Part shown: positions 26,866-36,495 of the stretch, piece by piece
Position numbering within the stretch: position 1 is the stretch's first letter
How the letters are laid out: the number at the start of each line of letters is the position of its first letter
Origin: Paraglaciecola sp030730205
Lineage (GTDB): Bacteria; Pseudomonadota; Gammaproteobacteria; Enterobacterales; Alteromonadaceae
Reading direction: 5' to 3'
Assembly: GCF_052119645.1 (NCBI RefSeq)
Contig: NZ_JBGQOM010000003.1
Location: forward strand, 310,001-374,000
Length of the DNA: 64,000 nt
Position numbers and translations under genes: made by a program
The notes under the pieces: generated by a model
Told to the model about the DNA's origin: nothing
What the model saw: only the letters and a program-made list of their open reading frames with translations
Database searches by the model: none

Positions 26866-27642
26866 TTAACCGGTATCTTTGTTCAAGTAATTGAGCATAA
26901 AATCAACAAAAGACGACTGTTCGGAGATAAACGGGGCATGGGAGGAATGTTCAAAAACGCTTATCGATATTGAAGGCATGAATTTGGCGATATGCTGGGC
27001 GACTTTAATTGGCACTAAACTATCCAATCGTCCAAGTAACAGCTGGCAAGGCATAAGTAAATCAATCAGCCTAGCCCTAAGATCACTCGTAGCAAGTAGC
27101 GTTAGCCCTGCACTCAAAGCTTGAGGGTTTGCAGCGGGGTAGGCTTCTACTTGTGCTTTAATTACTTTTATATCCTTTTTAGCACTCGGGCTACCCATAG
27201 CCTGTATAGCCAAAAAACGACCTATAGTGGCACCCTGATTTTCAAGTAATTGTTGTTTAAAATTATCTAATATTTGCGGCTTTATACCAGGCCAATCATT
27301 GCCAGCAATAAAACAAGGACTCGTTGCAAGCAAAACAAGTTGATCTATTCTGTGCGCAGCGCTTAAGGCTATTTGCTGGGCCACTAATCCCCCTAATGAC
27401 CATCCTAATAAGATAGAATTTTCAGGTATTTCCTCAATCACACAACTCGCCACATTTTCGAGGGTATAAGGTGAAGGAACTTTGTCGTGATTTAAACCAA
27501 AACCAGGTAAATCAATTGTCGTCACCGTAAAGTGTTCAATTAATTCATCAATCACAGGCTGCCACACCCCGCTATTTAAGCCCCAGCCGTGCAGTAATAC
27601 TAAGTTCGGGCCATGACCCACTGTTGTAGAAACTAAGTTCAA
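26866..27642 (-). CDS. bioH: Pimeloyl-[ACP] methyl ester esterase BioH
   Basis: 258 residues if begun at the TTG at 27642 (MNLVSTTVGHGPNLVLLHGW). A longer reading to 27768 would overlap the divergent comF gene and has no family support; BioH is normally about 256 residues. Catalytic residues are Ser in GWSLGGLVAQ (about 80), Asp in LLGRLDSLVP and His in EHSSHAPFISE. BioH releases the methyl from pimeloyl-ACP in biotin synthesis. It is divergent from comF, as in E. coli (bioH-gntX). Confidence 0.9.
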   Translation of the reverse strand: MNLVSTTVGHGPNLVLLHGWGLNSGVWQPVIDELIEHFTVTTIDLPGFGLNHDKVPSPYTLENVASCVIEEIPENSILLGWSLGGLVAQQIALSAAHRIDQLVLLATSPCFIAGNDWPGIKPQILDNFKQQLLENQGATIGRFLAIQAMGSPSAKKDIKVIKAQVEAYPAANPQALSAGLTLLATSDLRARLIDLLMPCQLLLGRLDSLVPIKVAQHIAKFMPSISISVFEHSSHAPFISEQSSFVDFMLNYLNKDTG

Positions 27643-27703
27643 TGTGATTTTTCTTCTATGCTTGTGGTTAAAGGGAAAGCATTTTACAAAAGGCAGATAG
27701 GTA

Positions 27704-28381
27704 ATGCAGTCATTAATCATGCAAGATTGTCTCATTTGTCGGCAATTAAGTAAGCGTTTGATTTGCACTTATTGCCAACAAGATTTAGTTACATTACAGC
27801 CACCCGGCACGGATAAAAACCTGATGCTTTTACCCAATGTGGCAAAGGGCTTGGCACAGGTTGAGTTTAAAACGCTATATGCTGTTTGTGACTACCAGTG
27901 GCCCATTTCTAAGTTGCTAACAGCATTAAAATTTGGCGCTAAGTTACCCAACGCACGCGCTTTGGCTGAGCTGTTTGTTAAACATAATGTCAATACACAC
28001 TTTGTTTTACCCAAGGCTATTCTGCCAATTCCCTTACACAAAAATCGTTTTTTATGGCGAAAATACAATCAAAGTGTAGAAATCTGCCGCCATATAAGTC
28101 AGTTAACCTCGGTACCCAGTTTACACTCAGTCTTGACCAGAAAAAATGCGACCCTTGCACAAACTAAATTATCAGCCGCACAACGAAAAGTGAATATACG
28201 TCAGGCCTTTCAAATTTCATCTTCGGGATTTTCACAGTTAGCGAATATCGATCATATCGCGCTATTTGACGATGTCACCACCACAGGGGCAACAGCAAAT
28301 GCTGCTTATCGGTGTTTAAAAAACACGTTTCCTCAGTTAAAGATCGATATTTGGAGCATTTGTGTCACCTTAGTGCACTAA
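27704..28381 (+). CDS. ComF-family phosphoribosyltransferase-like protein (GntX)
   Basis: 225 residues. The N-terminal zinc-binding pattern CLICRQLSK...CTYCQQD is followed by a type I PRTase fold, with the PRPP motif IALFDDVTTTGATANAA (about 184-200) and IPLHKNRFLWRKYNQS. ComF proteins take part in DNA uptake or utilisation of DNA in competent bacteria; GntX is the E. coli relative. A start at the ATG at 27719 is also plausible. The stop overlaps that of the convergent M14 gene by 4 bp. Confidence 0.9.
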   Translation: MQSLIMQDCLICRQLSKRLICTYCQQDLVTLQPPGTDKNLMLLPNVAKGLAQVEFKTLYAVCDYQWPISKLLTALKFGAKLPNARALAELFVKHNVNTHFVLPKAILPIPLHKNRFLWRKYNQSVEICRHISQLTSVPSLHSVLTRKNATLAQTKLSAAQRKVNIRQAFQISSSGFSQLANIDHIALFDDVTTTGATANAAYRCLKNTFPQLKIDIWSICVTLVH

Positions 28382-30924
28382 CCAGGCACATTAATAAAAC
28401 TCGCCATAAAAATCGCATTGGTAAACAATCGACTGGTTCCTTGCCATGTGCCTCTAAAATTCATATTGTCATTGAAAGCGATCACCCGACCTTTGCCAAC
28501 TTGATGGGCAACAATAGCCGCACTGTTAGCTACGAGGTCTTGCAGTTCAGGCGCCGCATACCCAGCCGTAAGGGGTTTGTCAGTGTACTTAGCTACAGTG
28601 ATAAAAGGGGCATCTGGCCTTAGTAAAATCTGATTACTGTTTTTAAACATAGGCAAAGCCTCGCGCTCAAAGCCAAAAGCAAGAGGATGGCTGACGTCTA
28701 AATTGGTCGTAAAAACAGCACCTGCAATGCGCTGCTTAGCACTGAATGATTCTAAATCGGAGTATTGTAATCCTTTACTATCAAAGGCAAGGGCAATATC
28801 ACTGGCTGTTTTAGTACGGGCTTTTAACCAACCTTTATCAGCAAACCACGCCACAGCATTTTTTTGACCAATCAACACCCCACCATCTTTAAGCCATGAA
28901 CTTAAAGATTTCACATTGGTTTCACTGACATTTTTGTAGGTGCCATTCACCCAAATAATATGACTGTAATTAGTCAAATCAAGGCTTGCTAATCTATCTA
29001 AGTCAACAATAGTCAGAGGCAATTCTAGTTGCTGATCAAAATGATGCCATACCTCACCCGCTTCATATTGTGAGGTTTCTTTGCCGCCCACCAACAGCAC
29101 TTTTGGTAAACTCAAATTATGCATCTGTCGACTACCTAAATCGATCCCCTGCTTGGTCAAACCAGAATCAATACTCCATAAGGTTATCGGCAAATCTTGA
29201 CTCATGTCCTGCAGTAATCCGATCAAGTTTTCTGGCTGTGCAAAAGCACTAGGGATCACCACACTGCCAGCAGTGAAATTTACTGCACCTTGACTCGTTT
29301 GCGCAACAAATGGCGAGCCCGCCACCTGAACTTTAACCTTGGCTTTTAGTAAGCGACTAAGTAAGGTCGCTGCACTAGAGTCATCCCACGAAAAGGCATA
29401 GGCGTAAGCTTTATCAAGCAATTCTGATTGGAACGTTTTGCCAGTGAAATTTCGGTTTGTATCAAAATCAACTTTCGATTCAACCGGCGCGTACTGCAGA
29501 TTAAAGGCCAAGGCTAAATTCCAGTTGGATACATCATAAAACGTATTGTCATCAAAACTTTTACGGGTAGAAAATAGTGATTTGATTAAACGATATTGGG
29601 CTTGCTGCACAGGGATAAATACACTGCTGACGGCTTTAAAAGGTACATCATCTACCTCGATATCACGCTTTAAAGGCCTGTAATCAATGTGATGCGCCTG
29701 TAACACGGTTAAAAAATCCTGCATGCGAGTGTAATCTCGGGCTTCTTGGACCACATAGCCGGTCAGTGCGTCTTTTTTGCTTAACTTAAGGGTGTTGTTA
29801 TCAAAAGCTTGTTGATAGGCCAACAGCCCATCTTTATTAGCCAAAGCGCCTGCAAAGGTCGAGATAGACGTCGTGACCTGGTTTTGAATAGTATCAGCAA
29901 AAGATAGCACGCCGTTGGCAGTGTCACGCAAATGACCTCGGCTACTGGCTTGCTCGAATAAAATACCAATACTGCCAAGGGCGTCAGGGTAAGTAGAGCC
30001 TTTACCGTAATAAAAGTCATCGTAACTTTCTTGGGTAAAATACAGTTGTTTATTTTTGTCCAGAGCGCGCGCATGAAACTGCCCCAGGGCATCGGTCAAC
30101 TCAACATTTTCTTGAGGAGTCCAAGGATTTTTGCGACTAGGAATACCTGGTTGGAAGAAAAAGGTGCTGTCAGAGCCCATTTCATGAAAGTCTGTTAACA
30201 CGTGAGGCCGCCATTGATGAAATTGCGCAACTCGAGCTTTTGATTCTGGATGAACCTGCAATAACCAATCGCGATTCAAATCAAACCAGTAATGATTAGT
30301 ACGCGATGACGGCCACGCTTCTTGATGCTCACGATTTTGCGGATCGGTCACTAAATGTCGACTCTTGTGCATATTTGCCCATTGAGCAAATCGGCTTAAA
30401 CCATCAGGATTAAGACTAGGGTCAAGCAAAACGATATTATCCTTTAACAATTGCTCTATTTGCTCGTTTTGCCCGGCCGCTAGGTAATAAGCTATTAATA
30501 GGGCAGCATTGCTGCCCGACGACTCATTACCGTGCACGCTGTAACCCATCCATATTATGAGGGGACTATTCGATACCGACTTTCCGTTAAGACTAGCAAT
30601 ATGCTCAGCTTGAAGATTCGCTAAGTTTTGTTGATTGGCGGCTGAGGTAAAGGCCAGTAAAACTAAAGGTCTATTTTCATGTGTTCGGCCTATGTCAACT
30701 AAGCTTACCCGCTCAGATTGCGCTGCTAAGGTGCGCATATAGCTTACTAACTGATCATGACGTACATGCCATTCGCCAACTTCGCTGCCGAGCGCTTGTG
30801 TAGGCGTTGTCACCGCCGGAAGATAAGTCGTATCGGCTGGTAAGTAGTCCTTATCTTGAACGGCAGAACTGCTTTGACTCAAGAAAATAAGACTTAAAAA
30901 CAATAAGTTAAATACATAAGACAT
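28378..30924 (-). CDS. Secreted M14-family zinc carboxypeptidase
   Basis: 848 residues from the ATG at 30924, which gives a clean signal peptide (MSYVFNLLFLSLIFLSQSSSA). The peptidase domain (about 45-380) has zinc ligands in YSVHGNESSGSNAA and, after LNPDGL and DLNRDW, TDFHEMG. The long C-terminal half ends in a class I amidotransferase/DJ-1-like domain (GGVLIGQKNAVAWF, GKGRVIAFNDNMNFRG). Such proteins are common in marine gammaproteobacteria as exported peptidases. It separates comF from nfuA, which are closer in E. coli. Confidence 0.87.
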   Translation of the reverse strand: MSYVFNLLFLSLIFLSQSSSAVQDKDYLPADTTYLPAVTTPTQALGSEVGEWHVRHDQLVSYMRTLAAQSERVSLVDIGRTHENRPLVLLAFTSAANQQNLANLQAEHIASLNGKSVSNSPLIIWMGYSVHGNESSGSNAALLIAYYLAAGQNEQIEQLLKDNIVLLDPSLNPDGLSRFAQWANMHKSRHLVTDPQNREHQEAWPSSRTNHYWFDLNRDWLLQVHPESKARVAQFHQWRPHVLTDFHEMGSDSTFFFQPGIPSRKNPWTPQENVELTDALGQFHARALDKNKQLYFTQESYDDFYYGKGSTYPDALGSIGILFEQASSRGHLRDTANGVLSFADTIQNQVTTSISTFAGALANKDGLLAYQQAFDNNTLKLSKKDALTGYVVQEARDYTRMQDFLTVLQAHHIDYRPLKRDIEVDDVPFKAVSSVFIPVQQAQYRLIKSLFSTRKSFDDNTFYDVSNWNLALAFNLQYAPVESKVDFDTNRNFTGKTFQSELLDKAYAYAFSWDDSSAATLLSRLLKAKVKVQVAGSPFVAQTSQGAVNFTAGSVVIPSAFAQPENLIGLLQDMSQDLPITLWSIDSGLTKQGIDLGSRQMHNLSLPKVLLVGGKETSQYEAGEVWHHFDQQLELPLTIVDLDRLASLDLTNYSHIIWVNGTYKNVSETNVKSLSSWLKDGGVLIGQKNAVAWFADKGWLKARTKTASDIALAFDSKGLQYSDLESFSAKQRIAGAVFTTNLDVSHPLAFGFEREALPMFKNSNQILLRPDAPFITVAKYTDKPLTAGYAAPELQDLVANSAAIVAHQVGKGRVIAFNDNMNFRGTWQGTSRLFTNAIFMASFINVPG

Positions 30925-31009
30925 AGAGTAAAATCCAATAAATCTAGATATCGTATTGCATAAGGTAAAAGAGTCGCATGTTTTAGCAAAAATTAACATA
31001 AGGAAAAGC

Positions 31010-31038
31010 TATTACTTGAGTGTTTTACTCAAGTAATA
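31010..31038. promoter_or_regulatory. 12-bp inverted repeat upstream of nfuA
   Basis: TATTACTTGAGT (31010-31021) and ACTCAAGTAATA (31027-31038) are perfectly complementary around GTTTT. The inner half-sites ACTTGAGT/ACTCAAGT are identical to the palindrome before fkpA. It ends 42 bp before the nfuA ATG. With no run of T directly after it toward either gene, an operator is more likely than a terminator. Confidence 0.55.
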
Positions 31039-31080
31039 TTTGTTATGATATTAAGCAAAGTAAAGACTGTAGGTAAAACA

Positions 31081-31659
31081 ATGATTTCTATTTCTGAAAC
31101 CGCACAAGCGCATTTTTGTAAATTGCTCGAAAAGCAGGAAGCAGGTACAAATATTCGAGTATTTGTGGTCAATCCAGGTACGCCAAGTGCTGAGTGTGGT
31201 GTATCGTACTGTCCACCTGATGCAGTGGAGTCCAGCGATACCACTTTAGAGTTTAACGGCTTTGACGCCGTCGTTGACCTAGAAAGCGCACCATTTTTAG
31301 AGGGCGCAGAAATTGACTTCACTACTGACCAAATGGGTTCACAATTAACCCTTAAAGCACCCAACGCTAAAGCACGCAAAGTAGAAGATGACGCACCGTT
31401 AATCGAGCGTATCGGCTATATGATCGAGTCTGAAATTAATCCTCAGTTGGCGAGTCATGGCGGTAAAGTGTCCTTGATAGAAGTGACCAAAGACAAAGTG
31501 GCTATTTTGCAATTTGGTGGTGGTTGTAATGGTTGCTCAATGGTTGATGTGACCCTTAAAGACGGTATTGAAAAGCAAATGTTAGCCAAGTTCTCTGGTG
31601 AACTAACAGGCGTCAAGGATGCAACAGAGCACCAAGCCGGTGAGCACTCTTATTATTAA
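31081..31659 (+). CDS. nfuA: Fe-S biogenesis protein NfuA
   Basis: 192 residues from the ATG at 31081 (MISISETAQAHFCKLL), the same start and length as E. coli NfuA; an in-frame start at 31045 lacks homology. The N-terminal degenerate A-type domain (NPGTPSAECGVSYCPPDAVE) lacks the terminal cysteines. The C-terminal Nfu domain has GGGCNGCSMVDVTLK, whose CxxC binds a [4Fe-4S] cluster in the dimer. It delivers clusters under oxidative stress or iron limitation. Confidence 0.96.
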   Translation: MISISETAQAHFCKLLEKQEAGTNIRVFVVNPGTPSAECGVSYCPPDAVESSDTTLEFNGFDAVVDLESAPFLEGAEIDFTTDQMGSQLTLKAPNAKARKVEDDAPLIERIGYMIESEINPQLASHGGKVSLIEVTKDKVAILQFGGGCNGCSMVDVTLKDGIEKQMLAKFSGELTGVKDATEHQAGEHSYY

Positions 31660-31673
31660 CTAGGATATTGCTG

Positions 31674-31937
31674 TTGAATTGGCTACACCGTTTTGCAAAT
31701 GACACACCTAGACGCTGGACCGAGTTTAAACTCGGTCTTGGCATATTTACCGCTGGAGCAATATTGATTCTAGTTGGTGCTCAGGATTGGATCTGGTTGC
31801 AAGTGCCAGGACTTCTGTTGTTAGTCGTTGGTGGCCTAGTTGCAGCACGGGGTTACCTAGGTATTTTAGTATTTCGACTTACTGGCAGTTTTAATAAAGC
31901 TAAACCACCAGCTTCTTTATTCGATACAGATAAATAA
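31674..31937 (+). CDS. Small two-helix membrane protein, unknown
   Basis: About 87 residues, from a TTG at 31674 with AGGA 8 nt upstream (another TTG at 31668 adds two residues). Two hydrophobic stretches (LGLGIFTAGAILILVGA and LQVPGLLLLVVGGLVAA) predict inner-membrane location, and the C-terminus is polar. It lies 14 bp after nfuA, probably co-transcribed, and its 3' end overlaps the convergent MATE gene by 38 bp. No family recognised. Confidence 0.65.
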   Translation: MNWLHRFANDTPRRWTEFKLGLGIFTAGAILILVGAQDWIWLQVPGLLLLVVGGLVAARGYLGILVFRLTGSFNKAKPPASLFDTDK

Positions 31938-33228
31938 AATAGGCCCCCAAGGTCATGCCTCTGGCTAATAAAAATCCTAATAAAGCCAACCACATTCCTT
32001 GATTTTGTTGATAACTAAATAATAACCACAAGGGTACATAGATACCTATAGCACTGATTAACATTGAATTCTGCATGGCTCTAGCGCGGGTCAAACCGAT
32101 AAATACCCCATCGAGTAAAAAACACCAGTGAGCAAATAAAGGCAGTAGTGCGATGATAGGTAGATAAGGGCTGGCAGCCATTTGTAGGTCGGTGTGGGTA
32201 GTCAGCATGGCAATAATATCATTACCAAAAACATAAAATACCGCGCTATAGCCCATGGCGAATACCAATGACCACACCAGGCTTTGACTGGTTACTCGTG
32301 CAATGCCAGTAGCGCTTTTTTTACCTAGTTGCTCGCCCACCAACGCTTCAGCGCTATACGCCACGCCGTCTAACCCAAGGGCAATAAGACTAAAAAACTG
32401 TAAAAGGATGGCGTTAATGGCAGCGCTCGTGGCGCCATACCGCATGCCTTGAAACACCAAAAATGCTAAGCAAAGCTGCAAGGTGATATTGCGCACAAAG
32501 GAGTGGCCATTCAAGGCGAGTAATTGGCGTAGCGAGGTTAATTTAAACCAGCTTGGTTCGAAGCTCAGTTGTCCAACTATATTTTTGGATGCTCGTAGGC
32601 TTAAACCCATAATGGCATATTCTGCAATAATGGTTGCAAGCGCGACTCCTCGCACATCGAGTTGCCAATACACCACCAAATAAACACTTAATACCGCGTT
32701 AATCAAATTACCAAGAATTTGGATCCACATCACTACACCGGCACGTTGCTGGCCAATTAACCACCCTATCAATACGAGGTTTGCTAAAGCGGCGGGCGCG
32801 CCCCAAATACGCACGGAAAAATAATCTTGAATTACATCCACTACCGCCGGCTGTGCGTTGGCGAGTAATACCACCAACTTCAGCCACAGATTTTGTGTGA
32901 ACAAAATCGCAACTGCCAGCAATACACTTAAATACAAACCTTGTACTAAGGTTTTGTTTGCCTTGGCTACGTCGTTTTCACCCAATGCTTGGCCGCTTAA
33001 GCCCGTACTGGTCATACGTAAAAAACCACAAAGCCAATAAAGCTGAGTAATAAACAAGGCAGAAACTGAAGCCCCCGCTAAATAGTAGGTCGAGTCTAAA
33101 TGCCCAAGTACAGCAGTATCCACTAAGCCCATTATAGGTGTAGTCAAATTACTTAATATCATTGGCCCTGCGATAAAAAGTATCGACTGATGTAAGCTGG
33201 GTTTAAAAAATTTTGATAGACTGGACAC
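31900..33228 (-). CDS. MATE-family efflux transporter, DinF-like
   Basis: 442 residues with about 12 membrane segments. It opens with LFIAGPMILSNLTTPIMGLV followed by DTAVLGHLDS, the typical MATE helix 1 of the DinF subgroup. The start is GTG at 33228. Substrate unknown; DinF-type members export organic cations or other toxic compounds. Only 35 bp separate it from the divergent deacetylase gene, so promoters overlap. E. coli dinF is next to lexA, but here it is 10 kb away. Confidence 0.88.
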   Translation of the reverse strand: MSSLSKFFKPSLHQSILFIAGPMILSNLTTPIMGLVDTAVLGHLDSTYYLAGASVSALFITQLYWLCGFLRMTSTGLSGQALGENDVAKANKTLVQGLYLSVLLAVAILFTQNLWLKLVVLLANAQPAVVDVIQDYFSVRIWGAPAALANLVLIGWLIGQQRAGVVMWIQILGNLINAVLSVYLVVYWQLDVRGVALATIIAEYAIMGLSLRASKNIVGQLSFEPSWFKLTSLRQLLALNGHSFVRNITLQLCLAFLVFQGMRYGATSAAINAILLQFFSLIALGLDGVAYSAEALVGEQLGKKSATGIARVTSQSLVWSLVFAMGYSAVFYVFGNDIIAMLTTHTDLQMAASPYLPIIALLPLFAHWCFLLDGVFIGLTRARAMQNSMLISAIGIYVPLWLLFSYQQNQGMWLALLGFLLARGMTLGAYFIYLYRIKKLVV

Positions 33229-33263
33229 CGATTAACTCACTTTCAGACAGATTGGATTACTTC

Positions 33264-34319
33264 ATGATTAACAAGGGTTTGTGGCACTTACTGTTACTTG
33301 TATCTGTGTTCTTTGCACACGACATTGAGGCCAAAGACAATGCGGTGATCTTACTCTATCACCATGTTTCTGAACAAACACCTGCGGTGACCTCTGTTTC
33401 TCCTAAGGTATTTAGACAACACTTAGAATACTTGTCTGCCCATCATCAGGTACTGCCATTAGAAACGGTCATCAAAGCGATTACACAAGGCAAAAGCTTA
33501 CCGGACAAGAGCGTTGTAATTACCTTTGATGATGGTTATGACAATATTTTTGAGCAGGCACATCCTTTACTAAAAGAATTTGGTTTTCCTTACACGGTGT
33601 TTATTAACCCGCCTTTAATAGGCAAAGCCAACTACCAGTTAAGCTGGGCACAGATTAAAAAAATGGCCCAAGAAGGTGCGACCTTCGCTAATCATGGCAA
33701 CACCCACGAGCATATGTTAGGTAGATTACCTGGCGAGAGTGATGAAGCATGGCTTAGTAGAGTGATGGACAACATTAATCAAGCAGAGCAAACCTTAGCG
33801 CAGCAACTTGGCTACAGCTTAAAATATTTCGCTTATCCCTATGGCGAGTTTAATGTCCCTCTCAAACAAGCGTTACGCCAACAAGGTTACGTGGCTTTTG
33901 CACAAATTTCTGGTGCAGTTGCCAGTTACAGCGACTTTGGTGCATTGCCGCGTTATCCTGCGGCTGGTATCTATAGCAATATTAATAGTCTAAAAACCAA
34001 ATTAGATAGCCTCGCCATGCCTGTTAACAATATTACACCTGACGAGCCTTTGATCACCTTACCTATCCCTGACATTGACCTGATATTTGATGTGAGCACC
34101 GAAGACTTGCGATTGAGTCAACTGAGCTGTTTTGTCGCTGATAAAACGGTAAAGCTTAGCTTCACAAAAAACACGGTCACGGTTCCTTTTAAAGCGCAGC
34201 AAAAAGCCGGACGTCAACGCGTCAACTGCACCGCACCCAGTATAAAAGAGTCGGGGCGCTACTACTGGTTTTCGCAGCCTTGGTTTGTACCTACAGCAGA
34301 TGGACAGTGGTTAGATTGA
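33264..34319 (+). CDS. Exported polysaccharide deacetylase (NodB domain)
   Basis: 351 residues from the ATG at 33264, giving a signal peptide (LWHLLLLVSVFFAHDIEA). The NodB/CE4 domain (about 25-230) shows VITFDDGYDN (catalytic Asp, metal Asp), NHGNTHEHM (the two metal His) and YFAYPYGEFN. The C-terminal 100 residues are beta-rich without a recognised family. It is similar to PgaB-type deacetylases acting on cell-surface N-acetylated glycans. An alternative ATG at 33213 would overlap the MATE gene. Confidence 0.86.
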   Translation: MINKGLWHLLLLVSVFFAHDIEAKDNAVILLYHHVSEQTPAVTSVSPKVFRQHLEYLSAHHQVLPLETVIKAITQGKSLPDKSVVITFDDGYDNIFEQAHPLLKEFGFPYTVFINPPLIGKANYQLSWAQIKKMAQEGATFANHGNTHEHMLGRLPGESDEAWLSRVMDNINQAEQTLAQQLGYSLKYFAYPYGEFNVPLKQALRQQGYVAFAQISGAVASYSDFGALPRYPAAGIYSNINSLKTKLDSLAMPVNNITPDEPLITLPIPDIDLIFDVSTEDLRLSQLSCFVADKTVKLSFTKNTVTVPFKAQQKAGRQRVNCTAPSIKESGRYYWFSQPWFVPTADGQWLD

Positions 34320-34925
34320 TTTAAACAAATGTAAATGTTGAGCGAAGCCTAGGGCTTTCATGGCATCACTTTCAATTGAGCGTTGTCCTAAAGTGAAACC
34401 AAGGGACTGGTAAAATTGAATCGCTTGATGATTACTGACAGGAACATCTAAGGTAATTTCTGATTTACCTAAGGCTTTGGCTTTTTCACTCATGTCATTT
34501 AGCAAATAAGTGGCAAAACCTTGCCTTTGATAAGGGGGTAATACCGCTAAATGACCGATACACAATTGATGACATTGAGGCTTAGGAATAAAGTCTTGTA
34601 CAACCATACTGCGGCTTAGTACCTTCATGCTATGTTCAGTGCCATAATACTGAATAACGCTTTGTAGACTGGCTTGGTGGAAGGCATTGCCTAACTCGGT
34701 GTGCCACGCTGAAATACAGGCGACAACTGCACCGTCTAGCTCACCTACCCAATGATTAGCAAAACCAAACTGACCACCACCTTGGCATAAGGCATGGCGT
34801 AAAAAACCTTGGCTATTGAACTGAGGAGCAATATTAAACATAGCCGCTAAGCTTTGCCCGCCTGAAGCAAATATCAATTCACTGAGTATTTGGCTATCGC
34901 TCTGGATTGCTCGGCGCACAAGCAT
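34311..34925 (-). CDS. GNAT-family N-acetyltransferase
   Basis: 204 residues from ATG 34925 (AAGG 9 nt upstream). The acetyl-CoA loop region is LCIGHLAVLPPYQRQGFATY, followed by EITLDVPVSNHQAIQFYQSL and GF, standard GNAT motifs A and B. Acceptor unknown. Last gene of the heme A/SCO1 run (11 bp after SCO1); its 3' end overlaps the deacetylase gene by 9 bp. Confidence 0.88.
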   Translation of the reverse strand: MLVRRAIQSDSQILSELIFASGGQSLAAMFNIAPQFNSQGFLRHALCQGGGQFGFANHWVGELDGAVVACISAWHTELGNAFHQASLQSVIQYYGTEHSMKVLSRSMVVQDFIPKPQCHQLCIGHLAVLPPYQRQGFATYLLNDMSEKAKALGKSEITLDVPVSNHQAIQFYQSLGFTLGQRSIESDAMKALGFAQHLHLFKSI

Positions 34926-34936
34926 AAAAGCCAACC

Positions 34937-35572
34937 TTAATGACGGGTCACAATTGCCATATCAGCCAAGATCAATTGGCTATCACTGAGGGCTATCTTA
35001 CCAGGTTCAAACTTCGCCTTAAAACGACCAATAACTTGTGCTTGAGGATTCACTAATACCACTGACGAGCTATGATCCACCAAATAATTGGGATTATCCG
35101 TGCTATCGCTCATGGAATACATCATGCCCATGGCTTTAACCAAAGGAAATAAATACTTGTGATCACCACTTACACCAATAAATTCAGGGTCAAAAAAATT
35201 AACATATTCATCTAAACGTTCTGGCGTATCGCGTTTTGGATCCACCGATAAAAACACCACTTGGATTGGATAATCACTCGACATGGCTTTCAATTGTGGG
35301 TACACCCTAACAAGATCAGCTAAAGTAGTTGGGCAAACATCGGGGCAAAAGGTATAACCAACAAACACCAAACTCCAATGATCTTTGAGCTGAGCTGAAG
35401 TAAAGGATTGGCCAAGGTTATCTGTTAGCTGAAAATCCGGTAGGGCTCTAGGCTGAGGATAGCGACTCAAATATTGCTCTTCAGCGCTTTGTTTTGGGCT
35501 AATGGTTAGGGCCGCAACAATACCGATAACTAAGGCGATAAAGGCAACGAGACCTGCTTGTAATCTAGTCAT
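34937..35572 (-). CDS. SCO1/SenC copper chaperone
   Basis: 211 residues. An N-terminal membrane anchor (LVAFIALVIGIVAALTI) precedes a thioredoxin-like fold with the copper-binding TFCPDVCPTTLADL (CxxxC) and the distal His in NYLVDHSSSVVLV. It loads copper into the CuA site of cytochrome oxidase subunit II, whose gene lies in the same region. 2 bp after ctaB. Confidence 0.95.
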   Translation of the reverse strand: MTRLQAGLVAFIALVIGIVAALTISPKQSAEEQYLSRYPQPRALPDFQLTDNLGQSFTSAQLKDHWSLVFVGYTFCPDVCPTTLADLVRVYPQLKAMSSDYPIQVVFLSVDPKRDTPERLDEYVNFFDPEFIGVSGDHKYLFPLVKAMGMMYSMSDSTDNPNYLVDHSSSVVLVNPQAQVIGRFKAKFEPGKIALSDSQLILADMAIVTRH

Positions 35573-35574
35573 AA

Positions 35575-36486
35575 TTAAAATTTAAGGTAATGGTCAACAA
35601 GTAGTACGACAAACAATACCATCAAATGAATAATAGAAAACTTAAAGGTTTGCATCGCGGTTTCATCGGTACTGGCAAATTTGAGTTTCCACGCATAATA
35701 CAAAAAACCTACATTGAGTAGGGATGAGCCGATCAGATAGATTAGACCCGTCATGCCAATTAGGTATGGCAGTAAACACACGACGCCTAACAACACGGTA
35801 TATAACAAAATAGAGGTTTTAGTAAATTCGATACCGTGAGTCACAGGCAACATAGGCACTTGTGCCCGCGCGTAATCTTTTTCACGATGAATAGCCAAAG
35901 CCCAAAAGTGCGGCGGAGTCCAAGTAAAAATAATCAACACTAACAACAACGCTTCAGGGTTAATTTGACCGGTCACGCTAGCCCAACCCAACAAAGGGGG
36001 CGCTGCTCCGGCTAAACCACCTATCACAATATTTTGTGGAGTGGCTCGCTTCAAATACATGGTGTATACCACCGCGTAACCTACCAAACTGGCCAGTGTT
36101 AATAAGGCCGTTAAACGGTTCACCCACAACTCTAAAATCAAAAACCCTAGTACACTCAACGTTGCTGCAAATATCAGCGCTTTTTGTGGAGTGACTTTAC
36201 CCTTAGGCATCGGGCGATTAAAAGTTCGGGCCATTTGGCTGTCGATACGCCGATCAACAACATGATTTACCACTGCTGCGGCTGACGACAAAAAGCCGAT
36301 CCCAGTCAAGCCAGCAACCAAAATCTGCCAGCTTATCCACGTCTCACTTGCCAAACACATCCCCACTAATGCAGTAAGCAAAAGTAACATCACTACTTTT
36401 GGCTTAGTCATTTCGTAATAATCATGCCAAGTACTCAGCAATGAAGCGGTATTTTTTGCTTGTCCGGTTGCTAATGCTTTATCCAT
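35575..36486 (-). CDS. ctaB: Protoheme IX farnesyltransferase (heme O synthase)
   Basis: 303 residues, about nine membrane segments. UbiA-fold Asp-rich motifs: NHVVDRRIDSQMARTFNRP and, later, HREKDYARAQVPMLPV. It converts heme B to heme O, the step before CtaA. 9 bp after ctaA and 2 bp before SCO1, so clearly one transcript with them. Confidence 0.96.
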   Translation of the reverse strand: MDKALATGQAKNTASLLSTWHDYYEMTKPKVVMLLLLTALVGMCLASETWISWQILVAGLTGIGFLSSAAAVVNHVVDRRIDSQMARTFNRPMPKGKVTPQKALIFAATLSVLGFLILELWVNRLTALLTLASLVGYAVVYTMYLKRATPQNIVIGGLAGAAPPLLGWASVTGQINPEALLLVLIIFTWTPPHFWALAIHREKDYARAQVPMLPVTHGIEFTKTSILLYTVLLGVVCLLPYLIGMTGLIYLIGSSLLNVGFLYYAWKLKFASTDETAMQTFKFSIIHLMVLFVVLLVDHYLKF

Positions 36487-36495
36487 TGCTCTCTC

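Noticed and set aside
27643..27768. N-terminal extension of BioH
   Set aside because: It overlaps the divergent comF gene and lacks similarity to BioH; a TTG at 27642 gives the normal length.
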